Source: Paracoccus sp. S-4012
GTDB lineage: Bacteria; Pseudomonadota; Alphaproteobacteria; Rhodobacterales; Rhodobacteraceae
Assembly (NCBI RefSeq): GCF_009674885.1
Contig: NZ_WKKA01000007.1
Coordinates: forward strand, 1-64,000
Direction: 5' to 3'
DNA: 64,000 nucleotides
Shown here: positions 21,299 through 30,143 of the stretch, piece by piece
Layout: each line of letters begins with the position of its first letter
Position numbering within the stretch: position 1 is the stretch's first letter
Program-made: the position numbers and the translations under genes
The notes under the pieces: model-generated
What the model was told of the DNA's origin: nothing
The model's database searches: none
The model's input: only the letters and a program-made list of their open reading frames with translations

Positions 21299-22334
21299 GG
21301 CTCGCCTTCGCGCTCATCCTGCTCTCGGCCGCGCCCGCCGCGGCCGAGGTCTTGCGGCTGGCGACCTACGCCCCCGCGCTGACGCGCAAGGGGCCGGGGC
21401 TGCTGCTGGCGGACCTGCAGAAGGGCGACGATCCGCAGATCGCGGCGGTCGTGGAGGTCATCGCGGCGGCGCGGCCGGATGTGCTGCTGCTGACGGATTT
21501 CGACTGGGACTTCGAGGGGCTCGCGCTCGACGCCTTCGCGGCTCGGCTGGCGGCGGCGGGGCTCGACTATCCGCACCGCCTTGCGCCGCAGCCGAACCGG
21601 GGGCTGGCGACGGGCCTCGACCTCGACGGCGACGGCAGGCGCGGCACGCCCGAGGACGCGCAGGGGTTCGGCTTCTTCACGGGCGAGGGCGGCATGGCGC
21701 TGCTGTCGAACCGCCCGCTCGGGGCGCTGATCGACCATTCGGCGGCGCGGTGGCGCGACCAGCCGGGCACCTGATGCCCGAGGACACGCCGGCCGAGGTG
21801 GCGGCCGTGCAACGCCTCTCGACCACGGCGCATTGGGATGTGGCCCTGCCGGTCGGCGAAACGGTTCTGCATCTGCTGGCCTTCAGCGCCACCACCCCGG
21901 TGTTCGACGGCCCCGAGGACCGCAACGGCCGCCGCAACCACGACGAGGTGGGTTTCTGGACCCGCTACGAGCCGGGCGGGCCGTTCGTGGTCATGGGCAA
22001 CGCCAACCTCGACCCCGACGATGGCGAGGGGCGGCGCGAGGCGATCCACGCGCTGCTGGCGCGGGTGCAGGACCCCGAGCCGCGCTCCGAGGGCGGGGCG
22101 GCCGCGGTGCAGGACGGGGCGAATGCGGTGCAGACCGGCGACCCGGCGCTCGACACCGGCGACTGGGCTGAGGCGGACGGGCCGGGCAACCTGAGGGTGG
22201 ATTATGCCCTGCCCTCGAAGCAGCTGCGGGTGATCGATTCGGGCGTGGTCTGGCAGGCGGAAGGGCCGCTGGCGGAGGCGGCGCTGACCGCCTCGCGGCA
22301 CCGGCTGGTCTGGGTCGATCTGGAGATCGACTGA
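21295..22334 (+). pseudogene. Frameshifted endonuclease/exonuclease/phosphatase family gene
   Basis: Two frames together encode one secreted protein of the DNase-I/EEP fold. The first (to the TGA at 21772-21774) has a signal peptide (LAFALILLSAAPAAAE) and the family segments LATYAPALTRKGPGLLL and ARPDVLLLTDFDWDF. The second, one base shifted, continues from LMPEDTPAEVAAVQR and carries DGPEDRNGRRNHDE, GNANLDPDDGEGRREAI and VDYALPSKQLRV to 22334. The join needs one extra base at about 21771-21773 (ACC-TG for ACCCTG). There is no ATG or GTG at the expected start; CTG 21295 overlapping the leuD stop (CTGA) is possible, and TTG 21352 would lose the signal peptide. It is either a decayed gene or a sequencing error in a C-run. 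Confidence 0.85.
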
Positions 22335-22342
22335 ACCGCCCA

Positions 22343-22391
22343 CGATCCTTCTGCGAAGGATCGCCGCCCTTTGATCTTTCGCAGAAGGATC
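22343..22391. repeat. Paired hairpins between convergent genes (GATCCTTC family)
   Basis: CGATCCTTC (22343-22351) pairs with GAAGGATCG (22355-22363) over a TGC loop. A second copy, inverted, has arms GATCTTTC (22373-22380) and GAAGGATC (22384-22391) over a GCA loop. It fills the gap between the exonuclease-type gene and mtaB, and matches 42444-42490 closely. It may act as a bidirectional terminator. Confidence 0.85.
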
Positions 22392-22392
22392 G

Positions 22393-23649
22393 TCAGGCCG
22401 TCAGCCGCGCCCCGTCATGGCCGGTGAGGCGGACCGTCACGACCCCCCCCTCCGGCATGTCGCGATCGAAACCGACCTCAGCGAATTGCGGCGTCCGGGC
22501 CATCCGCGGCCCTTCCGTCAGCACCTGCGCCACCTGCCCCACCTGCCCGGCCAGATGCCGCGTCAGCGCCTCCGTTCCGGCCGCGCGCAGCCGCGCCGCG
22601 CGCTCGCGGACCGCCGTGCCCGCGACCTGCGGCATCCGCGCGGCGGGGGTGCCCTTGCGCGGGCTGTAGGGAAAGACGTGCAGGAACGTCAGGCCGCAAT
22701 CCTCGACCAGCTTCAGGCTGTTCTCGAACGCCGCCTCCGTCTCGGTCGGAAACCCCGCGATGATGTCGGCGCCGAAGGCGATGTCGGGGCGCAGCGCCCG
22801 CGCCTCCTCGCAGAAGCGGATCGCATCGTCGCGCAGGTGCCGGCGCTTCATCCGCTTCAGGATCAGGTCGTCGCCGTGCTGCAGCGACAGGTGCAGATGC
22901 GGCATCAGCCGCGGCTCGGTGGCGATCGCCTCCATCAGCGCCGGGTCGGCCTCGATCGAATCGATGCTGCTGATCCGCAGCCGCTCGATCCCCGTCAGCC
23001 GCAGCACGCGCCGCACGAGATCGCCCAGCCGCGGCGTCCCCGGCAGATCCGCGCCCCAGCTCGTGAGGTCCACGCCGGTCAGCACCACCTCGCGGAAGCC
23101 ACGATCCACGAGACGGCTGATCTGCTCGACCACCACGCCCGCAGGGACCGAGCGCGAGTTGCCGCGGCCATAGGGTATGATGCAGAAGGTGCAGCGGTGG
23201 TCGCAGCCGTTCTGCACCTGCACATAGGCGCGATGCCGGCCGAAGCCGTCGATCAGGTGGCCGGCGGTCTCGCGCACGGACATGATGTCGTCCACGAGCA
23301 CCCGCTCGGTCGGGCCGATCAGGTCGGGGGCGGCCATCGCCCGCCAGGTCTCGGGGCGCATTTTCTCGGCATTGCCGATGACGCGGGCGACCTCGGGCAT
23401 GGCGGCGAAGGTCTGCGGCTCGGTCTGGGCGGCGCAGCCGGTCACGAGGATCGGCCGCTCGGGATGCTCGCGCTTGAGGCGCCGGATCTCCTGCCGGGCC
23501 TTGCGGACCGCCTCGGCCGTGACCGCGCAGGTGTTCACGATCACCGCGTCGGTGAGGCCCGCAGCGCCGGCCATCTCGCGCATCGCCTCGGATTCCCAGG
23601 CGTTGAGGCGGCAGCCATGCGTGGCCAGGATCGGCGCCTTGGCGTCCAT
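22393..23649 (-). CDS. mtaB: tRNA t6A37 methylthiotransferase
   Basis: A 418-residue radical-SAM enzyme that adds a methylthio group to t6A at tRNA position 37. The N-terminal MTTase domain has the three cluster cysteines C13 (THGCRLNAWE), C41 (VNTCAVT) and C72 (VTGCAAQTEP). The radical-SAM motif is C149-x3-C153-x2-C156 (CDHRCTFCIIPYGRG). A C-terminal TRAM-like segment ends in VRLTGHDG. The GCRLN rather than GCQMN opening favours MtaB over MiaB. Its ATG overlaps the dapF stop by one base (TGATG), so dapF-mtaB are coupled. Confidence 0.93.
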   Translation of the reverse strand: MDAKAPILATHGCRLNAWESEAMREMAGAAGLTDAVIVNTCAVTAEAVRKARQEIRRLKREHPERPILVTGCAAQTEPQTFAAMPEVARVIGNAEKMRPETWRAMAAPDLIGPTERVLVDDIMSVRETAGHLIDGFGRHRAYVQVQNGCDHRCTFCIIPYGRGNSRSVPAGVVVEQISRLVDRGFREVVLTGVDLTSWGADLPGTPRLGDLVRRVLRLTGIERLRISSIDSIEADPALMEAIATEPRLMPHLHLSLQHGDDLILKRMKRRHLRDDAIRFCEEARALRPDIAFGADIIAGFPTETEAAFENSLKLVEDCGLTFLHVFPYSPRKGTPAARMPQVAGTAVRERAARLRAAGTEALTRHLAGQVGQVAQVLTEGPRMARTPQFAEVGFDRDMPEGGVVTVRLTGHDGARLTA

Positions 23650-24488
23650 CACCCCGCCTCCGCCAGCCATTCGGGCGAGAGCACGCCCTCGAACACCCGC
23701 GCCGTCGGCCCCTCCAGCCAGACGCCGTCCTCGCGCCAGTCCACGTCGAGGCGCCCGCCCGGCACATGCACCGTCACGCGGCGCCCCGTCAGCCCGCGCC
23801 GGGCCGCCGCCACGGCAGCGGCGCAGGAGCAGGAGCCGGAGGCCAGCGTGATCCCCGCCCCCCGCTCCCAGATGCCGATGCGGATTTCGTCGGGCGAGAG
23901 CACCTCGACCACCTCGACATTGGTGCGCTCGGGGTAGAGCGGATGATGCTCCATCGCCGCGCCGAAGGCGGGCAGGTCGACGGCGTCGAGCGAAGCGACG
24001 AAGAACGTCGCATGCGGGTTGCCCATGCCGGTGGCGACCGGGTCGCCCTCGATCGGCAGGCGCAGCGTGTCGACCTCGCGCGCGAGCGGAATGGCCTGCC
24101 AGTCGAGCACCGGCGGCCCCATGTTGACGCGCGTGAGCCCGCCTTCCGCATCCTCGGCCGCCAGCTGCGCGTGATCGGTCCTCAGCCGCACCGCCGAAAG
24201 CCCGCCCTCGTCCATCAGCATCCGCGCGATGCAGCGGGTCGCGTTGCCGCAGGCCCCCGCCCGGCTGCCATCGGCGTTGAGGAACACGAGCCGCGCGTCC
24301 TCCCCCTGCTCTCCGGGCAGGATCGCGGCCAACTGGTCGAAGCCCACGCCGCGGTGCCGGTCGGCAATCGCCCGCGTCAGCGCAGCCGTGGGCAATGCGC
24401 CGCCGCGGCGCAGGTCGAGGACCACGAAGTCATTGCCAAGACCGTGCATCTTGATGAACGGCAGGCCGGGGCCGGGAAGGTCGTGCAT
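23649..24488 (-). CDS. dapF: Diaminopimelate epimerase
   Basis: A 279-residue enzyme converting LL- to meso-diaminopimelate for lysine and peptidoglycan synthesis. The motifs [24 protein letters not shown] (first catalytic Cys, C80), [11 protein letters not shown] and [10 protein letters not shown] are clear. The second catalytic motif normally reads ACG[ST]GAC. Here it is ASGSCSC, so the expected cysteine is Ser217 and cysteines occur at 220 and 222. Three in-frame ATGs (24524, 24497, 24488) lack strong ribosome-binding sites; 24488 gives the usual length. It is divergent from tRNA-Lys and coupled to mtaB. Confidence 0.9.
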   Translation of the reverse strand: MHDLPGPGLPFIKMHGLGNDFVVLDLRRGGALPTAALTRAIADRHRGVGFDQLAAILPGEQGEDARLVFLNADGSRAGACGNATRCIARMLMDEGGLSAVRLRTDHAQLAAEDAEGGLTRVNMGPPVLDWQAIPLAREVDTLRLPIEGDPVATGMGNPHATFFVASLDAVDLPAFGAAMEHHPLYPERTNVEVVEVLSPDEIRIGIWERGAGITLASGSCSCAAAVAAARRGLTGRRVTVHVPGGRLDVDWREDGVWLEGPTARVFEGVLSPEWLAEAG

Positions 24489-24574
24489 GGCGGCCATATA
24501 GGCCCGCACCCGCGCCTGCGCCATGCTTTTTCGCCTTGACCCCGCCGCTTGTGCTGCTACGAGGGCCACCTGGC

Positions 24575-24650
24575 GGGCCCGTAGCTCAGTTGGTAGAGCA
24601 ACTGACTTTTAATCAGTGGGTCACAGGTTCGAATCCTGTCGGGCTCACCA
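24575..24650 (+). tRNA. tRNA-Lys (UUU)
   Basis: A full 76-nt cloverleaf. The acceptor GGGCCCG (24575-24581) pairs with CGGGCTC before A-CCA, with one G-T pair. The D arm reads GCTCAGTTGGTAGAGC, the anticodon loop CTTTTAA carries anticodon TTT, and the T arm is ACAGG-TTCGAAT-CCTGT. CCA is encoded (24648-24650). Confidence 0.97.
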
Positions 24651-24740
24651 GCTTCCATCACCCCTTGCGCTCCTCTCTGGCCGCTAACCGGGGATGGAAC
24701 CCGCCTCGCTCCCACCGTTCCAGCGGGCGGAAAGCCGGGC

Positions 24741-24854
24741 GTGACCACAATCCTTCTGCTGATCTTCGGCCTCGTCCTGCTCACCGCGGTGGGCGGGCGC
24801 GGCCTTCATCATCCTCTACGCGCGCATGCCGCCCTGCTGCTAGGCGCCGTGTGA
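24741..24854 (+). CDS. Possible small membrane peptide, perhaps frameshifted
   Basis: GTG 24741 (with GGAAAG upstream) opens a 37-codon frame starting MTTILLLIFGLVLLTAVGG, a single hydrophobic helix. After the run GGGCGGGCG near 24792-24800 the hydrophobic character continues in the next frame as AAFIILYARMPPCC then TAG, whereas the current frame becomes Arg/His-rich. Removing one G would give a ~33-residue two-part membrane peptide. Low confidence; I do not recognise a family. Confidence 0.3.
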   Translation: MTTILLLIFGLVLLTAVGGRGLHHPLRAHAALLLGAV

Positions 24855-24857
24855 CGG

Positions 24858-25916
24858 TCAGGCGGCGGCGCGTTCCTCCGCCAGCCGCGCCATCAGCTCG
24901 GCGGCGGGCAGCGCCCGCGCGAGGGGCGCGCCCTGCCCCGCCCAATGCGCGCCGAAGCCGGCCTCGCCTCGCGCCTTCGCGGCGGCGATGAGGGCCTTTC
25001 CGGCGTCATAGGCGTAGGGATAGGCCGAAATCTCGGCCCGGGGCAGACCGTCGCCGAGCGCGGTGAAGCGGTTGGCGAGTCCCCGCGCTGGGCGACCGGA
25101 GATCGCGCGGGTCATCACCGTGTCGGCTGCCTCGGCAAGCGCGGCCCGGTAGCCGTCATCCGCCCGCGATTCCGGGCAGGCGACGAAGGCGGTGCCCATC
25201 TGCGCCGCCGCGGCGCCCAGCCGCTCCACCGCGGCGATGCCCGCGCCGTCCATGATCCCGCCCGCCGCGATCACCGGGATCGAGAGCGACCGCGCCAGCA
25301 GCCGCGTCAGCGCGAGACTGCCGAGCCGCGCGTCCGGCCCGTCCTCGTCGAACAGCCCGCGATGCCCACCGGCCTCCCAGCCCTGCGCCACGACGGCGTC
25401 GAAGCCCGCCGCCTCGACGGCGCGGCCTTCGACGAGGCTGGTCGCGGTGGCGATCAGGACGATCCCCTCGGCCTTCAGGCGGGTCACGGTTTCGGGCTCC
25501 GGCAGGCCGAAATGCAGGCTTAGGACCTCCGGGCGGGTGTCCAGCACCACGTCCAGCAGCGCGGCGTTGCCGCGGAAGGTCGGGAAGATCGCCTGCAGCT
25601 GCTCGGGCGGCGTGACGCCCAGGCGGGCGAACTCGGGCGCGAGGCGGGCGAGCCAGCGCGCATCGCGCTGCGGGTCGGACGGGGCCTGCCGGTGACAGAA
25701 GAAGTTGGCGTTGATCGGCCCGCCGGTCAGGGCCCGCGTCGCGGCGATCTCCTCGGCCGCGCGGACGGGCGTCATGGCGGCGAGGCCGAGCGCGCCGAGG
25801 CCGCCGGCCTCGGTCGCGGCGGCGGCGAGGGGGGGCGAGGCGGTGCCGGCCATGGGCGCCTGGAGGATCGGTAGCCGGAGGCCGAGGCGGGCGGGGAGCG
25901 GGTGCAGGTCGGGCAT
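24858..25916 (-). CDS. Nitronate monooxygenase (2-nitropropane dioxygenase family)
   Basis: A 352-residue FMN-dependent TIM-barrel enzyme that oxidises alkyl nitronates such as propionate 3-nitronate. Visible: PILQAPMAGTASPPLAAA (N-terminal FMN loop), GGPINANFFCH, SLHFGLPEPE, VAQGWEAGGHRG (with the proposed catalytic His) and the IPVIAAGGIMDG phosphate-binding loop. The length fits class I enzymes. ATG 25916 has GAAAGGAACC upstream. The EamA gene ends just upstream (10 bp), so the two are probably co-transcribed. Confidence 0.9.
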   Translation of the reverse strand: MPDLHPLPARLGLRLPILQAPMAGTASPPLAAAATEAGGLGALGLAAMTPVRAAEEIAATRALTGGPINANFFCHRQAPSDPQRDARWLARLAPEFARLGVTPPEQLQAIFPTFRGNAALLDVVLDTRPEVLSLHFGLPEPETVTRLKAEGIVLIATATSLVEGRAVEAAGFDAVVAQGWEAGGHRGLFDEDGPDARLGSLALTRLLARSLSIPVIAAGGIMDGAGIAAVERLGAAAAQMGTAFVACPESRADDGYRAALAEAADTVMTRAISGRPARGLANRFTALGDGLPRAEISAYPYAYDAGKALIAAAKARGEAGFGAHWAGQGAPLARALPAAELMARLAEERAAA

Positions 25917-25926
25917 CGGGTTCCTT

Positions 25927-26808
25927 TCACGCGAGACGGCGGGCCCGCCGCGAGGCGAGCAGCGCGCCCCCGGCGACCGCCCCCGCCGCGACGACAAGCA
26001 CAGGCGAGGCCTCCGCCGCCCCCGCCGCGATCAGGGCCAGTGTCGAGAGGACCGGGGCGGCGTAGGAGGCGGTGCCCAGCAGTTGCAGGTTGCCACGTTT
26101 CATCCCGATCTCCCACATGTAGAAGGCCGCGCCGACCGGCCCGGCGCCGAGGGCCAGCACCGCCAGCCAGCCGCCCGCGCCCTCGGGCCGGAGCGTCGGC
26201 TCGACCGCCAGATGCACGAGGCCCGCCAGCAGCGCAGTGCCGAGACAGGCGACCCCGGTGCTGGCCGCGGGCACCTCGGCCGCGAACAGCCGCAGGCCCA
26301 GCGAGTAGCCCGACCAGATCACCGCGCAGCCCGCCGCGAGCGCCAGCCCGAGAGCAGGGTTCGGCGCGGCGCCGCCGCCCCGCCCGGCCAGCAGCAGCGC
26401 CGTCCCCGCAAAGGCGAGCCCGGCGCCCGCCACATGCCAGCCGGTCAGCCTTTGCCCCGGCAGCAGGCCCGAGAGCAGCACGATCAGCAGCGGCCAGAGA
26501 TAGGCGACCAGCCCCGCCTGCGCCGGTGGCGCGAGGCGCAGGGCGGCGAAATAGAGCGCGTGATAAAGAAAGAGGCCCGCCACCGACCAGAGATACGCCC
26601 GCAGCGGCACATGGCGCAGCGTCCCCAGCTCGCCCCGCCACCCGGCCCAGCCGAGGCAGACCGTTCCGCCGATGGCGAAGCTCATCGCGGCGAGTTGCAT
26701 CGGCGGGACGGGTGCCGTGCGGACCGTCAGCAACGCCAGCAGCGACCAGAGCGCGACGGCCATGAAACCGGTCGCGGTGGCGCGGCGTTGGTCCGTCGGC
26801 TGTGGCAT
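25927..26808 (-). CDS. EamA/DMT family exporter (YddG-like)
   Basis: A 293-residue inner-membrane protein with about ten helices in two EamA repeats (roughly 12-135 and 150-283). The segments AQAGLVAYLWPLLIVLLSGL and AAFYMWEIGMKRGN resemble aromatic-amino-acid exporters of the YddG type. The substrate is inferred only from this similarity. ATG 26808 gives a short polar N-terminus before the first helix. It precedes the nitronate monooxygenase by 10 bp. Confidence 0.85.
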   Translation of the reverse strand: MPQPTDQRRATATGFMAVALWSLLALLTVRTAPVPPMQLAAMSFAIGGTVCLGWAGWRGELGTLRHVPLRAYLWSVAGLFLYHALYFAALRLAPPAQAGLVAYLWPLLIVLLSGLLPGQRLTGWHVAGAGLAFAGTALLLAGRGGGAAPNPALGLALAAGCAVIWSGYSLGLRLFAAEVPAASTGVACLGTALLAGLVHLAVEPTLRPEGAGGWLAVLALGAGPVGAAFYMWEIGMKRGNLQLLGTASYAAPVLSTLALIAAGAAEASPVLVVAAGAVAGGALLASRRARRLA

Positions 26809-26910
26809 GGGCGGTCCCTCCACGGTTCCCTTAGCCAGTCCGCCGCGCCGGTGGAACCCGTTGCGCCATAACAGGTTGCTCCCGCTGCGCCCCTTTCCGA
26901 GAGGTGTCCC

Positions 26911-27432
26911 ATGTCCGACCTGATCGCCATTGCCTTCGACGACGAGGCCTCCGCCTTCGAGCTGCGCGCCGAACTCGTCCGGATGCAAAAGGAATACCTG
27001 CTCCAGTTGGAGGATGCGGTGGTCGTGACCCGCAAGGACGGCAAGGTGCAGCTGCATCAGGCGGCGAACATGACCGCGATCGGGGCGACCGGCGGCACCA
27101 TGTGGGGCATGCTGATCGGGCTGATCTTCCTCAACCCCCTCGCCGGGGCGGTGATCGGGCTGGCGGGCGGCGCGCTCGCGGGGGCGCTGACCGATGTGGG
27201 CATCCAGGACGACTTCATCCGCGAGGTCGGGCAGGCGGTGCAGCCCGGCGGCTCGGCGGTGTTCCTGCTGGTGCGGAAGATGACGGCAGACAAGGTGCTC
27301 GACCGGCTCAAGGAGGCTGCGCCGCGGGGCCGGATCATGCGGACCTCGCTCTCGCAGGAGGACGAGGATCGCCTGCGGGCCGCGATCTCGGACGGCGCGC
27401 CGGGGGAGGCGACGGCGGTGCCCCGGATCTGA
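26911..27432 (+). CDS. DUF1269 family membrane protein
   Basis: A 173-residue protein with the DUF1269 layout. An N-terminal cytosolic ferredoxin-like part (SDLIAIAFDDEASAFELRAE, VVVTRKDGKVQLHQ) is followed by a glycine-rich hairpin (TGGTMWGMLIGLIFLNPLAGAV, then AGGALAGALTDVGI), then DDFIREVGQAVQPGGSAVFLLV and an amphipathic C-terminus. The function is unknown. It is divergent from the EamA gene (102-bp gap). GAGAGG precedes the ATG. Confidence 0.85.
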   Translation: MSDLIAIAFDDEASAFELRAELVRMQKEYLLQLEDAVVVTRKDGKVQLHQAANMTAIGATGGTMWGMLIGLIFLNPLAGAVIGLAGGALAGALTDVGIQDDFIREVGQAVQPGGSAVFLLVRKMTADKVLDRLKEAAPRGRIMRTSLSQEDEDRLRAAISDGAPGEATAVPRI

Positions 27433-27473
27433 AGCGCTTGACGCCGCCTCCGGGGGCGTGAGACTGCGGCGCC

Positions 27474-28184
27474 ATGCCGCCCCACGCCCCTGCCGAGGCC
27501 GCTGACGCCCCCTCCGCCCGCCGCATTGGGGGCCTGCGCCGGTTGCTCCGCCGCTCGACCTTGCGCGGCGTGCTGGCGGTCCTCGCCGTGGTCGCGCTCT
27601 TCGCGGTCCTGAACCCGCCGACGACGCTCACGATCCTCGCGGAAGGGACGCCCGGGCGCCGCTGGACCCCGATCGCGCGGATCGCGCCGGAGATGCTGCG
27701 CGCCGTGGTCGCGGCCGAGGACGCCAACTTCTGCCGTCACTGGGGCTTCGACATGGCCGAGATCCGCAAGGTGATCGAGAGCGGCTCGGACCGCGGCGCC
27801 TCGACCATCAGCCAGCAGACGGCGAAGAACGTGTTCCTGTGGCAGGGGCGGAGCTGGGTCCGCAAGGGGCTGGAGGCGGGGCTGACGCCGGTGATCGAGG
27901 CGCTGTGGACCAAGCGGCGCATCCTCGAGGTCTATGTGAACCTGGCCGAGTTCGGCCCCGGCATCTTCGGCGTGGCGCAGGCGGCGGAGCACCACTGGGG
28001 CACCACGCCCGACAAGCTGACCGCCATGCAGGCCGCGCGGCTGGCGGCGGTGCTGCCCGCGCCCAAGACGCGCGACCCGAAGGGCCAGCAGGTCGCCCGA
28101 CGCGCCGCCGCGATCGCGGACGGCGCCGCGACCATAGGGCGGGACGGCCGCGCGGCCTGCTTCGAGGCCACGACCGGCGGTTGA
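27474..28184 (+). CDS. mtgA: Monofunctional peptidoglycan glycosyltransferase
   Basis: A 236-residue membrane-anchored enzyme that polymerises lipid II into glycan strands. A basic cytosolic tip and one helix (about 31-47) lead into a GT51 domain. That domain has the catalytic glutamate in [16 protein letters not shown], the [16 protein letters not shown] motif, [15 protein letters not shown] and a second [20 protein letters not shown] block. The length equals the E. coli-type enzyme. It lies 41 bp after the DUF1269 gene. Confidence 0.94.
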   Translation: MPPHAPAEAADAPSARRIGGLRRLLRRSTLRGVLAVLAVVALFAVLNPPTTLTILAEGTPGRRWTPIARIAPEMLRAVVAAEDANFCRHWGFDMAEIRKVIESGSDRGASTISQQTAKNVFLWQGRSWVRKGLEAGLTPVIEALWTKRRILEVYVNLAEFGPGIFGVAQAAEHHWGTTPDKLTAMQAARLAAVLPAPKTRDPKGQQVARRAAAIADGAATIGRDGRAACFEATTGG

Positions 28185-28241
28185 ACCCCGCACACCGCGG
28201 GCGTAACAGGAGCCATCTCCCCTGTGCCGCGAAGACTGCCG

Positions 28242-28919
28242 ATGAACACCCCCGCCACGCGCCTCTATCACACCCCGCTCTCGCCCTTCTGCCGCAAGGT
28301 CCGCCTGGTCCTCGGCGAGAAGAAGATCGAGGTGGAACTGGTCGAGGAGCGCTACTGGGAGCCGGGCTCGGAACTGCCGCGCCGCAACCCGGCCGCCAAG
28401 GTGCCGGTGCTGCGCCACGAGGGGCGGCTGATGGCCGAGAGCCAGGCAATCTGCGAATATCTCGACGAGACGGTCCCCTCGCCGCCGCTGATGCCAGCCT
28501 CGGCGCTCGAGCGCTACGAGGTGCGCCGCCTCTGCGCCTGGTTCGACGACAAGTTCAACGCCGAGGTCACGCGCCCGATCCTGACCGAGCGGGTGTGGAA
28601 GAAGGTCACACGCGCGGGCCACCCCGACAGCCGCGCGGTGAAGGACGGCCTGCGGGCGATCAAGCTGCACATGGATTACCTCGGGTCGCTTCTGGACACG
28701 CGGAAGTGGCTGGCGGGAAACATGCTGACCCTCGCGGATTTCACCGCAGCGGCGCATTTCTCCTGCCTCGACTACATCTCGGACGTGGATTGGGACCGCG
28801 CCGGGCCGCTGCGCGACTGGTATGCCACCGTGAAGTCACGGCCCTGCTTCCGGTCGGTGCTGGCCGACCAGGTGCCCGGCGTCCACGCGGCGCCGCATTA
28901 TGCCGTCCTCGACTTCTAG
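28242..28919 (+). CDS. Glutathione S-transferase family protein
   Basis: A 225-residue protein with an N-terminal thioredoxin-like GST domain ([41 protein letters not shown]) and an all-helical C-terminal domain ([24 protein letters not shown]). SPFC places a Ser/Cys at the thiol-activating site, as in beta- or maleylacetoacetate-isomerase-like GSTs. The substrate is unknown. ATG 28242 is preferred over the in-frame GTG at 28224, as it matches the family start. A repeat element begins 6 bases after its stop. Confidence 0.88.
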   Translation: MNTPATRLYHTPLSPFCRKVRLVLGEKKIEVELVEERYWEPGSELPRRNPAAKVPVLRHEGRLMAESQAICEYLDETVPSPPLMPASALERYEVRRLCAWFDDKFNAEVTRPILTERVWKKVTRAGHPDSRAVKDGLRAIKLHMDYLGSLLDTRKWLAGNMLTLADFTAAAHFSCLDYISDVDWDRAGPLRDWYATVKSRPCFRSVLADQVPGVHAAPHYAVLDF

Positions 28920-30000
28920 CGTTCAGGGGGGCGCTGCCCCCCGTCGCGCAGAGCGCGACTCCCTCCGGGATATTTGGGTCAAGGCGAAGGAGCGGCTGGT
29001 CGAGCAGGCGCTGGCCGAGGGGTTTTCCAAGGTGCGCGTGACGACGCCCGACGCGGTGCCGCAGGCGGCGGGGCGGCTGGCGGCGTTTCTGGAGGCGGGG
29101 CGGCACGGGCAGATGGGCTGGATGGAGGAGCGCGCGCACTGGCGCGGTGATCCGGCGGCGCTCTGGCCGGAGGCGAAGGCGGTGGTGATGCTGGCCGAGG
29201 CCTATACGCCCGAACGCGACCCCTTCGCGGTGCTGGAACAGCCGGAGCTTGGCGCGGTCAGCGTCTATGCGAGCGGGCGCGATTACCATGACATCGTCAA
29301 GGGGCGGCTGAAGCGGGTCGGGCAGTGGTTCCTGGCGACGCAGGCGAAAGGCGAGGCGATCAAGGTCTTCGTCGATACCGCGCCGGTGATGGAGAAGCCG
29401 CTGGCCGCGGCGGCGGGCCTCGGCTGGCAGGGCAAGCACACGAACCTGCTTGCCCGCGACCTCGGCAACTGGTTCTTCCTCGGCGCGATCTTCACCACCG
29501 CGCCGCTGCCTCCCGACCCGCCCGAGCCCGAGCGTTGCGGCAACTGCACCGCCTGTCTCGACATCTGCCCGACCCGCGCCTTCCCGGCGCCCTGGCAGCT
29601 CGACGCCCGGCGCTGCATCAGCTACCTGACGATCGAGCATCACGGACCGGTGGACCCCGAGCTTCGGGTGCTGATGGGCAACCGCATCTTCGGCTGCGAC
29701 GACTGCCTCGCCATCTGCCCGTGGAACAAGTTCGCCGCCGCCGCGAAGGAGCTGCGCTACCACGGCCCGCCCCCGGCCCCGCTGAATGAGTTGGCGATGC
29801 TGGACGACGCGGCCTTCCGGGCGCGGTTCGCGGGCACGCCGGTGAAGCGGATCGGCCGCGACCGCTTCGTGCGGAACGTGCTCTATGCGATCGGCAACTC
29901 CGGGCTGGCGCCGCTGCGCCCCGTGGCGCTCGCGCTCACGGCCGACCGGGACCCGACCGTGGCCGACGCGGCCCGATGGGCCGCGGCGCGGCTCGCGTGA
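28900..30000 (+). CDS. queG: Epoxyqueuosine reductase
   Basis: The last step of queuosine synthesis in tRNA: reduction of epoxyqueuosine by a cobalamin- and 2x4Fe-4S-dependent enzyme. Homology runs from about [20 protein letters not shown] to the end, with [27 protein letters not shown] and two ferredoxin motifs ([16 protein letters not shown] and [14 protein letters not shown]). The start is uncertain. The only ATG is at 28900, overlapping the GST gene by 20 nt and adding ~24 residues encoded by a repeat element. CTG 28996 has AAGGAG just upstream. Homologs begin near MKxRL, where this sequence has GCG-AAG-GAG-CGG-CTG. Confidence 0.9.
   Translation: MPSSTSSVQGGAAPRRAERDSLRDIWVKAKERLVEQALAEGFSKVRVTTPDAVPQAAGRLAAFLEAGRHGQMGWMEERAHWRGDPAALWPEAKAVVMLAEAYTPERDPFAVLEQPELGAVSVYASGRDYHDIVKGRLKRVGQWFLATQAKGEAIKVFVDTAPVMEKPLAAAAGLGWQGKHTNLLARDLGNWFFLGAIFTTAPLPPDPPEPERCGNCTACLDICPTRAFPAPWQLDARRCISYLTIEHHGPVDPELRVLMGNRIFGCDDCLAICPWNKFAAAAKELRYHGPPPAPLNELAMLDDAAFRARFAGTPVKRIGRDRFVRNVLYAIGNSGLAPLRPVALALTADRDPTVADAARWAAARLA
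28926..28990. repeat. Rhodobacteraceae-type intergenic repeat with two hairpins
   Basis: GGGGGGC-GCT-GCCCCCC (28926-28942) and GTCGCGC-AGA-GCGCGAC (28943-28959) are perfect back-to-back hairpins, followed by TCCCTCCGGGATATTTGGG and AAGGCGAAGGAG. From memory, this layout resembles repeats very common between genes in Rhodobacteraceae; a search would be needed to confirm it. Here it runs into the start of queG. Confidence 0.75.
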
Positions 30001-30143
30001 CCGCCAACCCGCTGCGGGGCATCCTGCTGAAGCTCGCCAGCGTCGCCGCCTTCGTGGTCCTAGCGGCCCTCATCAAGACGACGGCGAGCGAGGCGCCGCC
30101 CGGTCAGCAGGTCTTCTTCCGCGCGCTCTTCGCCATTCCATGA
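29997..30143 (+). pseudogene. 5' stump of an EamA/DMT transporter gene
   Basis: GTG 29997 overlaps the queG stop (GTGA) and opens a 48-codon frame: [20 protein letters not shown], a membrane helix, then ASEAPPGQQVFFRALFAIP and TGA. This is the normal N-terminus of DMT-family transporters of about 290-300 residues, cut off at the start of the second helix. No continuation is found in any frame before the sulfotransferase gene 18 bp away. The gene appears truncated by the rearrangement that brought in the glycan cluster. Confidence 0.75.
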
